This document shows positions 47,376 through 55,547 of a stretch of 64,000 bases of DNA, one piece after another (position 1 is the stretch's first letter; each line of letters begins with the position of its first letter). The translations under genes and the position numbers were made by a program. The stretch covers positions 124,001-188,000 of the forward strand of contig NZ_WWFA01000002.1 in the NCBI RefSeq assembly GCF_021698855.1, in the 5' to 3' direction. This DNA comes from Lactobacillus sp. S2-2 (GTDB taxonomy: Bacteria > Bacillota > Bacilli > Lactobacillales > Lactobacillaceae). Under the pieces are notes generated by a model. The model ran no database searches and was not told the DNA's origin. It saw nothing but the letters and a program-made list of their open reading frames with translations.

Positions 47376-48144
47376 ATTAGAAGAAAAATTTAAAAATAAT
47401 AAAGCGTTTATTCCATTTGTAGTTGCAAATGATCCCAATCTAAAAAGTACAATCGCAAATATTAAAGCGTTAGCAGATGGAGGGGCAGATGTTATTGAAA
47501 TTGGAATTCCATTTTCAGATCCAGTTGCTGATGGACCAGTAATTCAAAGAGCTGATGTAAGAGCTCTTAAAAATAATGATCTAGATATTGATAAGCTATT
47601 TAGTATGGTTGATGAAATAAGAGAATACACAGATGTTCCATTGATGTTTTTGACCTATTTAAATATTGTCTTACAAGAAGGGTATGAATCATTTATTGAA
47701 AAATGTTATTTTCATGAAATTGATGGATTAATTATTCCAGATTTACCATTTAAGGAACGAAATGAACTTTTAAATTATATTAATCAAGATAAGTTATCAT
47801 TAATTTCTTTAGTATCAACTAATAATAGCGAATCTGAGATTAAAAATATTGTAACTAATTCAAAAGGATTTATTTATTTAGTTTCATCCTTAGGAGTAAC
47901 CGGTGAAAGATCTTCATTTAATGAAGATTTGAAAGATTATGTTCAAGAAATAAAGAAATATTCTGATATACCAATCGCAATTGGCTTTGGAATTCACGAA
48001 AGAAAGCAAGCAAATGAAATTGCTAAATTTTCAGATGGTGTAATAATTGGAAGTGCTTGTGTTAAAATAGTTGAAAAATATGGAATTAATGCGGATAATA
48101 AGTTAAAAGAATATGCAAAAATGATAAAAGAAGCAATTATTTAA
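47368..48144 (+). CDS. trpA: Tryptophan synthase alpha chain
   Basis: Splits indole-glycerol phosphate and passes indole to TrpB. The 258-aa TIM barrel has the catalytic Glu and Asp in [19 protein letters not shown] and [12 protein letters not shown], plus [17 protein letters not shown] and AIGFGI. The start is ATG 47368, overlapping trpB by 8 bases; longer in-frame starts lie within trpB. The terminator overlaps its 3' end. Confidence 0.96.
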   Translation: MNRLEEKFKNNKAFIPFVVANDPNLKSTIANIKALADGGADVIEIGIPFSDPVADGPVIQRADVRALKNNDLDIDKLFSMVDEIREYTDVPLMFLTYLNIVLQEGYESFIEKCYFHEIDGLIIPDLPFKERNELLNYINQDKLSLISLVSTNNSESEIKNIVTNSKGFIYLVSSLGVTGERSSFNEDLKDYVQEIKKYSDIPIAIGFGIHERKQANEIAKFSDGVIIGSACVKIVEKYGINADNKLKEYAKMIKEAII

Positions 48145-48158
48145 TTGCTTCTTTTATC
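48126..48158 (+). terminator. Intrinsic terminator of the trp operon
   Basis: aaaagaagcaatta (48126-48139) and its exact complement (48142-48155) form the stem; the trpA stop codon is in it. The T run is the end of the 3' arm. Confidence 0.8.
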
Positions 48159-48177
48159 TTAGGAAGAAGGATTAAAA

Positions 48178-48975
48178 ATTAATTTTATAACAAATGATAA
48201 TATTACATTAAATTATGATGATTTAAATCCAAATTCACATAAAGTTATTATCTTATTAGCAGGAATCGGCAGTAGTAAAGTGATTTGGGAAAATCAAATT
48301 TCAGTTTTATTGGAAAAAGATTATCGAGTAATTAATTTAGATGCTAGAAATCAAGGTGATTCTCAAAGAACTAAAAAAGGAACAAGAATAAGTAAACATG
48401 CTGTTGATTTGAAAGAATTAATTAGCGACTTAGACATTAAAAATCCAATTTTAATGGGTAACTCTATGGGGGCTGCTACTATTTATGCTTACATATCGTT
48501 ATTTGGAACAAAAAATATTAAAGGTGTAATTAGTATTGATCAAACACCTAAAATGATTAATACAAAAGATTGGAAATATGGATATAAAGACTTATCATGG
48601 GAAAATTTTCCAGATTATATGAAATTACCAATCGGAAAAGTAACTTATCAAAAAATTGATCAAAGATTAAAACAAAAAATTAAGATTCAAGAACAAAAAA
48701 ATCCATATGATTCAGAATCTAATTTGCCATTACTAATTGATCATTCATTTCAAGATTGGAGATCAATAATTTATGATATTGATATACCAATTTTATTTGT
48801 TGTAGGAGATAAATCACCATTATTTAATTATAGATTTATTGATATTTTGAAAAAGAAAAATGTTAATATTAAAGGTGTTGTGATTAAAAATGTTGGTCAT
48901 ATAATTATGGCAGAAAATCCAACATTATTTAATAAAGAAATGTTCAATTTTATTGATTTAACTCAAAATAATTAA
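48178..48975 (+). CDS. Alpha/beta hydrolase, ATT start
   Basis: From ATT 48178 the product is 265 aa: an alpha/beta-hydrolase fold with the oxyanion strand ILLAGIGSS, the nucleophile elbow GNSMGA (in ILMGNSMGAATIY), the acid region ILFVVGDKSPLF and the catalytic His in NVGHIIMAE. The substrate is unknown. The frame is closed by TAG at 48160, and between it and the first canonical start (GTG 48280) only ATT 48178 follows a ribosome site (AGGAAGAAGG, 48161-48170, 7 bases away). GTG 48280 would remove the oxyanion strand. It lies between the trp operon and crtNM and could share a transcript with either. Confidence 0.82.
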   Translation: MNFITNDNITLNYDDLNPNSHKVIILLAGIGSSKVIWENQISVLLEKDYRVINLDARNQGDSQRTKKGTRISKHAVDLKELISDLDIKNPILMGNSMGAATIYAYISLFGTKNIKGVISIDQTPKMINTKDWKYGYKDLSWENFPDYMKLPIGKVTYQKIDQRLKQKIKIQEQKNPYDSESNLPLLIDHSFQDWRSIIYDIDIPILFVVGDKSPLFNYRFIDILKKKNVNIKGVVIKNVGHIIMAENPTLFNKEMFNFIDLTQNN

Positions 48976-49045
48976 ATGAGATAATTTGAATTAAATATTT
49001 GATAACTTATTAAATAATTATTAAATAAATTTATGAGGTGCTGAA

Positions 49046-50539
49046 TTGACAAATAAAAAGGTAGCAGTGATTGGTGCAGGAATTGGTGGATTATCAGCTG
49101 CAGTTAGATTACAAAAATTAGGTTATCAAGTTTCTCTATTTGAAAAAGAGAATCAAGTTGGTGGAAAAATGAATCAAATTAACGAAGAAGGTTTTAAATT
49201 TGATGTTGGTCCTACAATTGTAATGATGAAAGATATTTATGAAGAAGTTTTTGAATTCGCAGGAGTTGATCCAAATGATTATTTACCATTTGAAAAAGTC
49301 GATCCTGCAATGAAGTTATACTTTGATCAAAATAAAAGTATGAAAATATCAACTGATTTGCCAGATTTAATTAAGAACTTAGAATCAATTTCTGAAGAAG
49401 ACGCGAATGGTTATTTAAAATTTTTATCAGCTATGTATGATAGATATTTAGTAGCTAAAAATCACTTTCTAACTAGATCTTATCGTTCTTTTAGAGATTT
49501 TTATAATTGGTCATCACTTTACAATGGACTTAAATTAAAAACGTTAAGTGATGCTTATAGTTCTATTTCTAAATTTGTAAAAGATGAAAATTTAAAAAAA
49601 TCACTAGCTTTTCAAACTTTATATATTGGTATTTCACCATATCAAGGACCATCTTTATACAATATAATTCCTATGATTGAATTATTTTACGGAATATATT
49701 ATTTAAAAGGTGGTATGTATACAGTTGCAAAAGCAATGGAAAAACTCTTTAAGCAATTAGGTGGAGAGGTTTATTTAAATAGTTCTGTTGATGAAATTGT
49801 AATTGAAAATAAAAAAACTGAAGGAATTAGAATTAACGATAAAATTCTTTCTTTTGATGATGTTGTTTGTGATGCAGATTTTCCTTATGCAGTCAAAAAC
49901 TTAATTAAAAATAAGAAATATAAAGGAAAATATACAGATAAAAAAATAGAGAAAATGGAATATTCTTGTTCCTGCTTTTTACTATATTTAGGTTTAGACA
50001 AAAAATATGAAGTAGATTCACTTCATACAATTCATTTTGCAAAAGATTTTAATAAAAATATTGATGATTTATTTAAAAATAATCGATTACCAGATGATCC
50101 TTCATATTATATTTATGTACCTAGTAAAATGGATGATTCTGTAGCTCCTAAAGATAATGAAGCTGTTTATGTTTTAGTACCAGTTCCAGAATTATCAAAA
50201 TTTGATGATTGGTCAGATGCTAGTATCAAAGAATATCGTAATTTAATACTTGATAAAATTAAATCTGAAACTAATTTTAAAGATATAGATGAACATATTA
50301 TTTATGAAAATCACTATACACCTAAGGATTTCGAAATAAGATTTAATGCTTATAATGGAGCTACATTTGGATTAAAACCAACTTTAATGCAAAGTAATTA
50401 TTATCGTCCACATAATAAATATAATTATGCTGATAATTTGTACTTTTGTGGAAGCAGTACACATCCAGGAGCAGGGGTTCCAATTGTAATGCAGGGAGCT
50501 AAACTAGCTGTTGAGGAGTTATTGAAAGATGAAGGATAA
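49046..50539 (+). CDS. crtN: 4,4'-diapophytoene desaturase (CrtN)
   Basis: FAD-dependent desaturase introducing double bases into the C30 carotenoid backbone, giving yellow diaponeurosporene-type pigment. The 497-aa protein has the dinucleotide-binding N-terminus VIGAGIGGLSAAVRLQKLGY, the family motif EGFKFDVGPTIVMM, and the C-terminal YFCGSSTHPGAGVPIVMQGAK. Start codon is TTG behind GAGGTG. It overlaps crtM by 11 bases; the pair matches crtNM operons of Staphylococcus and some lactobacilli. Confidence 0.93.
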   Translation: MTNKKVAVIGAGIGGLSAAVRLQKLGYQVSLFEKENQVGGKMNQINEEGFKFDVGPTIVMMKDIYEEVFEFAGVDPNDYLPFEKVDPAMKLYFDQNKSMKISTDLPDLIKNLESISEEDANGYLKFLSAMYDRYLVAKNHFLTRSYRSFRDFYNWSSLYNGLKLKTLSDAYSSISKFVKDENLKKSLAFQTLYIGISPYQGPSLYNIIPMIELFYGIYYLKGGMYTVAKAMEKLFKQLGGEVYLNSSVDEIVIENKKTEGIRINDKILSFDDVVCDADFPYAVKNLIKNKKYKGKYTDKKIEKMEYSCSCFLLYLGLDKKYEVDSLHTIHFAKDFNKNIDDLFKNNRLPDDPSYYIYVPSKMDDSVAPKDNEAVYVLVPVPELSKFDDWSDASIKEYRNLILDKIKSETNFKDIDEHIIYENHYTPKDFEIRFNAYNGATFGLKPTLMQSNYYRPHNKYNYADNLYFCGSSTHPGAGVPIVMQGAKLAVEELLKDEG

Positions 50540-51392
50540 TTCAAGAGAATTATTTAATGTTTATAAAGATGATTTTGAATTTTGTAAGGAGATAATAAAA
50601 AATAATTCTACTAGTTTTTATATCGCTTTTTCAAAATTACCTAAATATGAAGCAATGAGTGTATTTGCAATTTATGCATTTTGTCGGCAAGCCGATGATA
50701 TTACTGATAAACATGATAATATTGAAGAATTAAATAAATTAGAAGAAAAATTAATTGATTTAGAAAATGGTATCATAGTTAATGATCCAGTTTTTAAAGC
50801 TTTAGATGTTGTTTTTAAAAATTTTTCAATGAGCTTTAAACCTTTTTTTGAAATGATTAAAGGTCAAAGACAAGACTTTAATTTTATGCAACCAAATAGT
50901 CAAAAACAATTAGAAGATTATTGTTATTATGTTGCTGGAACAGTTGGATTAATGTTATTACCAATCATTTCAAAAGATTCTAATCAATCAAAAGAATTAG
51001 CAAAAAAAATAGGGATAGCAATGCAAATTACTAATATATTAAGAGATATTGGTGAAGATTTAAGTAATGATAGAGTATATATTCCTAGTGATTTAATTAA
51101 ACAATTTAATGTATCCCTTGATAATAGAGAAGTTAATAAAAACTTTATTAGTTTATGGGAATATGAGGCTAAAATTGCTGAAGATAATTATAATGAAGGA
51201 ATTAAATTAATTGATTATTTGATTAAAGAAGCAAAAGAACCATTGATGATTGCAATTAATTTATATCATGAAATTTTAAATGTAGTTAGAAAAAATAACT
51301 ATCAGGTCTTTGATAATAGAAACTATGTTGGTAAAATTAAAAAAGCTAGTTTAATTAGAAAATCGTTAAATGATTTAAAAGATAATCAATGA
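50529..51392 (+). CDS. crtM: Dehydrosqualene (4,4'-diapophytoene) synthase (CrtM)
   Basis: Condenses two farnesyl diphosphates to dehydrosqualene, the substrate of CrtN. The 287-aa protein of the squalene/phytoene synthase family has the first Asp motif DDITD (56-60, in AFCRQADDITD) and the second in NILRDIGEDLSNDRVYIP. It is coupled to crtN by overlap. No further carotenoid gene (crtP, crtQ, crtO) follows, so the end product is probably a diaponeurosporene-type C30 carotene; that is inference. Confidence 0.93.
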   Translation: MKDNSRELFNVYKDDFEFCKEIIKNNSTSFYIAFSKLPKYEAMSVFAIYAFCRQADDITDKHDNIEELNKLEEKLIDLENGIIVNDPVFKALDVVFKNFSMSFKPFFEMIKGQRQDFNFMQPNSQKQLEDYCYYVAGTVGLMLLPIISKDSNQSKELAKKIGIAMQITNILRDIGEDLSNDRVYIPSDLIKQFNVSLDNREVNKNFISLWEYEAKIAEDNYNEGIKLIDYLIKEAKEPLMIAINLYHEILNVVRKNNYQVFDNRNYVGKIKKASLIRKSLNDLKDNQ

Positions 51393-51402
51393 GGTGTTTT
51401 TT

Positions 51403-51759
51403 ATGCTTTTTAAATATAGAAGTGATTATGAAAAAATAGCAATGGGATTATTTTCGTTACTCAAAGATTCAGAAGATGCAAAATATTTAAATCAAGAAAT
51501 GAAATGGTATGAATCAAGTGATAATCGAAAAATTTATTTATGGAAAGATAAGTATGATAATTGGTCTTGTCTTGTCGGAATAGAAGAGCAAGATGAGTTG
51601 GTAGTTATTAGAAGAGTAATTTTTACCCCCGATTCTGAAAATGATAATAGTTTATTTGAAATGATGGATGAATTAAAAGATTTATACCCAAGGCAGAAAA
51701 TTATTGGAACTTTTGATACAACTAGATTAATTGAAAAGTGGAAGAAAAATTTAAAATGA
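51403..51759 (+). CDS. ribT: RibT-like GNAT family protein
   Basis: The 118-aa protein resembles B. subtilis RibT (LFKYRSDYEKIAMGLFSLL, then YLWKDK, VGIEEQDELVVIRRVIFTP), a small GNAT-fold protein of unclear function located between the rib genes and scpA. Here no riboflavin biosynthesis genes precede it. The start is ATG 51403 behind GAGGTG. It overlaps scpA by four bases (ATGA). Confidence 0.8.
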   Translation: MLFKYRSDYEKIAMGLFSLLKDSEDAKYLNQEMKWYESSDNRKIYLWKDKYDNWSCLVGIEEQDELVVIRRVIFTPDSENDNSLFEMMDELKDLYPRQKIIGTFDTTRLIEKWKKNLK

Positions 51760-52475
51760 TAAATTCACAAAATGTTCAATTTCATTTAAATGATTTTGAG
51801 GGACCTCTTGATTTATTATTACAATTAATAAAGAAATCTGAAATGAATATTTATGATATTGATATTACGGAAATTACTAAACAATATTTTGATTTTTTAG
51901 ATACTGTAAATGAATTAGAAGTTAATTTAGTTGGTGATTTTTTTGTAATGGCAGCAAATTTAATGGAAATCAAGGCCAAAATGTTATTACAAAAAGAAGT
52001 AGAAATTGATGAAGAAGAAGATCCTAGAGAAGATTTAGTTCAAAAATTAGTAGAATATCGTAAATATAAAGAGGCATCAAAAAAATTAAAATCAAATGAA
52101 ATTAAAAGAAATAAATATCATTCTACAATACCTATGAAGATTAAATCTGATATTGAAAATATAGATATTAATGTTGATTTATTAACAAAAGCTTTTAATA
52201 AAGTTTTGATTCGCAATGAAGAAAAAAATATTTCAAAAAAAACTGAAAAAATTTATGAATGGAATTATAGCATTCAAGAGCAGACAAATTTTATTGAGGA
52301 CGTTTTGGCAGATAATAAATATCATTCTTTTGATTATTTTTTTAATTCGGATAATCTTGAAAAAATAATTACAAATTTTTTAGCAATTTTAGAAATGGTA
52401 AAGAAACAAGAAATAAAATTAGAAATTTCCCAAAAGGATAGATTATATTTAATTTTAGTAGGTGAAAATTATTAA
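51756..52475 (+). CDS. scpA: Segregation and condensation protein A
   Basis: Kleisin subunit of the SMC-ScpAB condensin. The 239-aa protein has the family N-terminus FEGPLDLLLQLIKKSEMNIYDI, the VAANLMEIKAKMLL-like helix and a C-terminal winged helix (EIVTNFLAILEMVK-like, VKKQEIKLE). The start ATG 51756 overlaps the ribT stop; GTG 51738 in frame is possible but lies inside ribT. The 3' end overlaps scpB. Confidence 0.95.
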   Translation: MINSQNVQFHLNDFEGPLDLLLQLIKKSEMNIYDIDITEITKQYFDFLDTVNELEVNLVGDFFVMAANLMEIKAKMLLQKEVEIDEEEDPREDLVQKLVEYRKYKEASKKLKSNEIKRNKYHSTIPMKIKSDIENIDINVDLLTKAFNKVLIRNEEKNISKKTEKIYEWNYSIQEQTNFIEDVLADNKYHSFDYFFNSDNLEKIITNFLAILEMVKKQEIKLEISQKDRLYLILVGENY

Positions 52476-52980
52476 TAATAAAAATAAAATCAAGGTTTTA
52501 CTTTTTGTTAGTGGAAATAATGGAATTGAATCAAAGCAAATAAGAGAAATTTTAGACATATCTATTACGGAATTAAAAGAATTATTAAATGAAATATCGG
52601 ATGATTTTATTGAAGATGGAGCTTTTTGTATATTACAAAATGGATCTAAAATTAAAATGGTAACACAACAGAAATTTGATTCATTTATTAATGATTTTTT
52701 TAAAAATGAAACTAATTCAACTTTATCTAATGCTTCTCTTGAAACACTATCAATTATTGCTTATCGACAACCGATAACTAGAATAGAGATAGATACAATT
52801 AGAGGTGTCAAAAGTAGTATGTCTGTAAATAAATTATTAGATCAGGGTTTTATATATATTGATGGAGAAAGTAAAGAGATGGGTAATCCTAGTACTTATG
52901 CAACAACTGATAAATTTTTGGATGTATTTGGATTAAAAACAATTGAAAATTTGCCTGAGTTGAAAGATAATTTGGATTAA
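52471..52980 (+). CDS. scpB: Segregation and condensation protein B, probable ATT start
   Basis: Second regulatory subunit of the SMC complex, 169 aa if started at ATT 52471. It has two winged helices, with VLLFVSGNNGIESKQIREIL at the start and SLETLSIIAYRQPITRIEIDTIRGVKSS in the middle, as in all ScpB. The only canonical start in frame near the N-terminus is GTG 52462, but this GTG is itself part of the AGGTG ribosome site (52460-52464) and has none upstream. ATT 52471 lies 6 bases behind that site and gives the usual short N-terminus. GTG cannot be excluded. Confidence 0.92.
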   Translation: MNNKNKIKVLLFVSGNNGIESKQIREILDISITELKELLNEISDDFIEDGAFCILQNGSKIKMVTQQKFDSFINDFFKNETNSTLSNASLETLSIIAYRQPITRIEIDTIRGVKSSMSVNKLLDQGFIYIDGESKEMGNPSTYATTDKFLDVFGLKTIENLPELKDNLD

Positions 52981-53011
52981 TAAAATTAAAAAGAGAAAAT
53001 GGAGAATTAAA

Positions 53012-53734
53012 ATGAGTGAACGATTACAAAAAGTTATGGCTCATGACGGAATTGCTTCTAGAAGAAAATCTGAAGAAATGATTTTAGAAGGTCGAGTAAA
53101 AGTTAATGGAGTATTATGTAAAGAACTAGGTATGAAAGTAAATAATTCAGATCAAATTGAAGTAGATGGAGTACCAATTAGTAAAGAAGAACCCGTTCAT
53201 TATCTTCTTTATAAACCGCGTCGAGTTATTTCTTCTGTTAAAGATGAAAAAAAACGAAAAACTGTGGTTGATTTATTAGAAGATGTTGAGGAAAGGGTCT
53301 ATCCGGTTGGTAGATTAGATTATAATACTTCAGGTATTCTTTTAATGACTAATGATGGTGATTTTGATTATCAAATAACTCATCCAAAGTTTAAAATAAC
53401 TAAAACATATGTTGCTAAAGTGGAAGGTGTTCCTACTCCATCTGAAATTAAGCAAATTCAAAAAGGTATTATTATTGAAGGGAGTAAAATTGTTCCTGAA
53501 AACGTCAAAATTATTTCTCATAATGATAAGAAGAATGCCATTGTAAGATTAACTATCCATGAAGGTAAAAATCATATTGTTAAAAAGATTTTTGAAACAA
53601 TTAATCATCCAGTTGAAAAATTAAAACGTGAAAAAATCGGTAATCTTGGTTTGGGAAATATGCAACCTGGAGATTTTAGAAGGCTAAAAAAATTTGAAAT
53701 TGATGATTTACTAGAAATTACTAACAAAAAGTAA
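53012..53734 (+). CDS. rluB: 23S rRNA pseudouridine synthase RluB family
   Basis: The 240-aa protein has an N-terminal S4 RNA-binding domain (RLQKVMAHDGIASRRKSEEMI) and the RsuA/RluB-type catalytic domain with the active Asp in GRLDYNTSGILLMTNDGDF. It should modify 23S rRNA (U2605 in E. coli numbering by family). The order scpA-scpB-rluB is conserved in Firmicutes. Confidence 0.93.
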   Translation: MSERLQKVMAHDGIASRRKSEEMILEGRVKVNGVLCKELGMKVNNSDQIEVDGVPISKEEPVHYLLYKPRRVISSVKDEKKRKTVVDLLEDVEERVYPVGRLDYNTSGILLMTNDGDFDYQITHPKFKITKTYVAKVEGVPTPSEIKQIQKGIIIEGSKIVPENVKIISHNDKKNAIVRLTIHEGKNHIVKKIFETINHPVEKLKREKIGNLGLGNMQPGDFRRLKKFEIDDLLEITNKK

Positions 53735-53764
53735 ATGTTTATGGTAATATTAATAAATAAAACT

Positions 53765-53882
53765 TATCTTCAGGGCAGGGTTAGATTCCCGACCGGTGGT
53801 TAAAGTCCACTACCTAGTTTTTATAGCTAGTTGATTTGGTGAAATTCCAAAACCGACAGTACAGTCTGGTATAAAGAAGGTT
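53765..53882 (+). promoter_or_regulatory. FMN riboswitch upstream of ribU
   Basis: The RFN element is recognisable by its conserved blocks: cagggcagggt, gattcccgaccggtgg, gtccac, tgatttggtgaaattccaaa, accgacagt and agtctgg. FMN binding should favour the terminator that follows (53904-53936) and reduce transcription of the riboflavin transporter. A -10-like TGG-TAATAT lies just upstream. Confidence 0.95.
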
Positions 53883-53903
53883 ATCTTAACGGGTAAAGTA
53901 TAT

Positions 53904-53937
53904 ACTCATCGATAATCTTTCGGTGAGTCTTTTTTAT
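53904..53937 (+). terminator. Riboswitch expression-platform terminator
   Basis: actcatcg (53904-53911) and cggtgagt (53921-53928) pair with one wobble, followed by a T run. A tight fit behind the FMN aptamer. Confidence 0.85.
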
Positions 53938-53977
53938 TAACTGAAGAAAGTTTAGTTTATAAAGGAGAGTTTTATTT

Positions 53978-54544
53978 ATGCAAAAAAGTAATAATGTAAA
54001 AAAAATGGTACAGATTTCAGTTATTAGTGGAATTTCATATTTATTGATGTTTTTAGCAGTACCAATAATTCCTGTTGTTCCATATTTGAAAATTGATTTT
54101 TCAGATATACCGATTTTAATTGGAATTACTTTATTTGGATTTAGGGGATCTGTTATTGCAACTTTATTAAAGGGATTATTATATTTCATTACTACTGGAT
54201 TATCAATTCCATCCTTTATTGGGGTTTTAAGTTCAATAACTGCTACAATAATTTTACTGATTTTTTATTATTTAATGAGAAACATGTTAAATCAAAATAT
54301 ATATACAAAAGGATTAAAAGTATCAATAATTTCAATTATTTTGACGATAATTATGTCTGTTGAAAATTTATTTATTATTACACCTTTGTATTTAAAAGTT
54401 TTAAATATGGATTTAGGAATGTCAGTAATAAAACTAATTATTTATGGTGTTATACCTTTTAACCTTATTAAAGGAATTTTAGTTGGTGGATTGTTTATGG
54501 TAATTTCAAATAAATTAAATATAGGATTGAATAAAATTGAATAA
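53978..54544 (+). CDS. ribU: Riboflavin ECF transporter S component
   Basis: RibU binds riboflavin and works with the shared EcfAA'T module. The 188-aa protein has about six membrane segments (VIPVVPYLKIDFSDIPILIG loop, LKGLLYFITTGLSIPSFIGVLSS) with the family's conserved LKIDFSDIP and KGILVGG motifs. The FMN riboswitch upstream confirms the substrate. It implies dependence on riboflavin uptake. The next gene overlaps by 8 bases. Confidence 0.94.
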   Translation: MQKSNNVKKMVQISVISGISYLLMFLAVPIIPVVPYLKIDFSDIPILIGITLFGFRGSVIATLLKGLLYFITTGLSIPSFIGVLSSITATIILLIFYYLMRNMLNQNIYTKGLKVSIISIILTIIMSVENLFIITPLYLKVLNMDLGMSVIKLIIYGVIPFNLIKGILVGGLFMVISNKLNIGLNKIE

Positions 54545-55547
54545 ATTAAAAGAAATGGATTCCTTATTTGTTTTATTTTTAAATAATAATCAATTTAGAA
54601 AAGAAAAAACAATTCGCAATATATTAAAAGGAAAAAAAACTGTCGCTAATTTGTATGCTGCCAAAAAATATAATTTAATTAATATCATTGGATTGAATAA
54701 ATATATTAATGACTTTAAGATTGATGAATCTTTAATTGATTATAATAATGAAGGGAAAATTAAATTAAATAATGATGGACAATTATTCAAAAAAGAAATT
54801 ATAAGCATGACTAATTTTAATTTTATTCAAAATAATTTTTATTATGATATATATGAATTTAAAAGAAGATTTATATTAATTTTACAAATTATGTCAGAAT
54901 TCTTTAATCACAATAAAAAATATATTCCGATTGAAAATCAAAACTACAGAAGATTTTATGTAAAAAAGTGGTTTCATAATTTAAGTCAAAAAAAAGAAGC
55001 AGCCATTGAATTAAAAAATATACTAAATGAATTTTTAGCTTCAATTTTACCAATTGAAGCAGAAATTATCGCAAAAACATTCGTTGGGTTCAAAAGACAT
55101 GGTAAAACAATTACCCAAATTTCTGAGGAAAAAGGATTGTCATATAGTATTATTCAAATTATTGAATTTAATGCGTATTGTCAGTTAATTAATTTTTTTA
55201 AAAAATCAAAAAATTATTCTATCATAACTAAAGATGTAGAGAAAAATATTGTTAATAAAAATGCTTTAAAAACATTGTCTTTGTTGGATAATAATTATTC
55301 TTTTGAAGAAATTATGAAGATAATGAATAACAAAAAATCGACAATTGAAGAACATATTTTAGAGTTAGCTATTTTTGATTTGTTGAGTAAAAAGATTATT
55401 AATAAATATTTTAATGTTAATCTTTATGATAAATTAAAAAAAGAAGACAACATGATTTATAATTTAACTTATTCGAAATTGAGTTTTAAATGTTCTTTTT
55501 TTGAATTTAGATTTTGTCAAATCTTGTCTCTAAAAGGAAATAATTAA
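54537..55547 (+). CDS. YpbB-like helix-turn-helix protein
   Basis: A 336-aa protein with position, size and C-terminal helix-turn-helix layout of B. subtilis YpbB, the gene before recQ. Two HTH-like stretches are visible (TITQISEEKGLSYSIIQI near 200 and YSFEEIMKIMNNKKSTIEEHILELAI near 260-285), the second resembling the helicase-associated HTH domain often fused to RecQ. It probably works with the downstream helicase; function is otherwise unknown. Start is TTG 54537, inside the ribU end. Confidence 0.78.
   Translation: MNKLKEMDSLFVLFLNNNQFRKEKTIRNILKGKKTVANLYAAKKYNLINIIGLNKYINDFKIDESLIDYNNEGKIKLNNDGQLFKKEIISMTNFNFIQNNFYYDIYEFKRRFILILQIMSEFFNHNKKYIPIENQNYRRFYVKKWFHNLSQKKEAAIELKNILNEFLASILPIEAEIIAKTFVGFKRHGKTITQISEEKGLSYSIIQIIEFNAYCQLINFFKKSKNYSIITKDVEKNIVNKNALKTLSLLDNNYSFEEIMKIMNNKKSTIEEHILELAIFDLLSKKIINKYFNVNLYDKLKKEDNMIYNLTYSKLSFKCSFFEFRFCQILSLKGNN

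Noticed and set aside
47130-47438. Minus-strand 102-residue frame over trpB/trpA
   Set aside because: It is antisense to conserved coding sequence, without a ribosome site or recognisable domain.
53881-54189. Minus-strand frame across the riboswitch terminator and ribU start
   Set aside because: It is antisense to ribU and the FMN expression platform and looks like a shadow frame.
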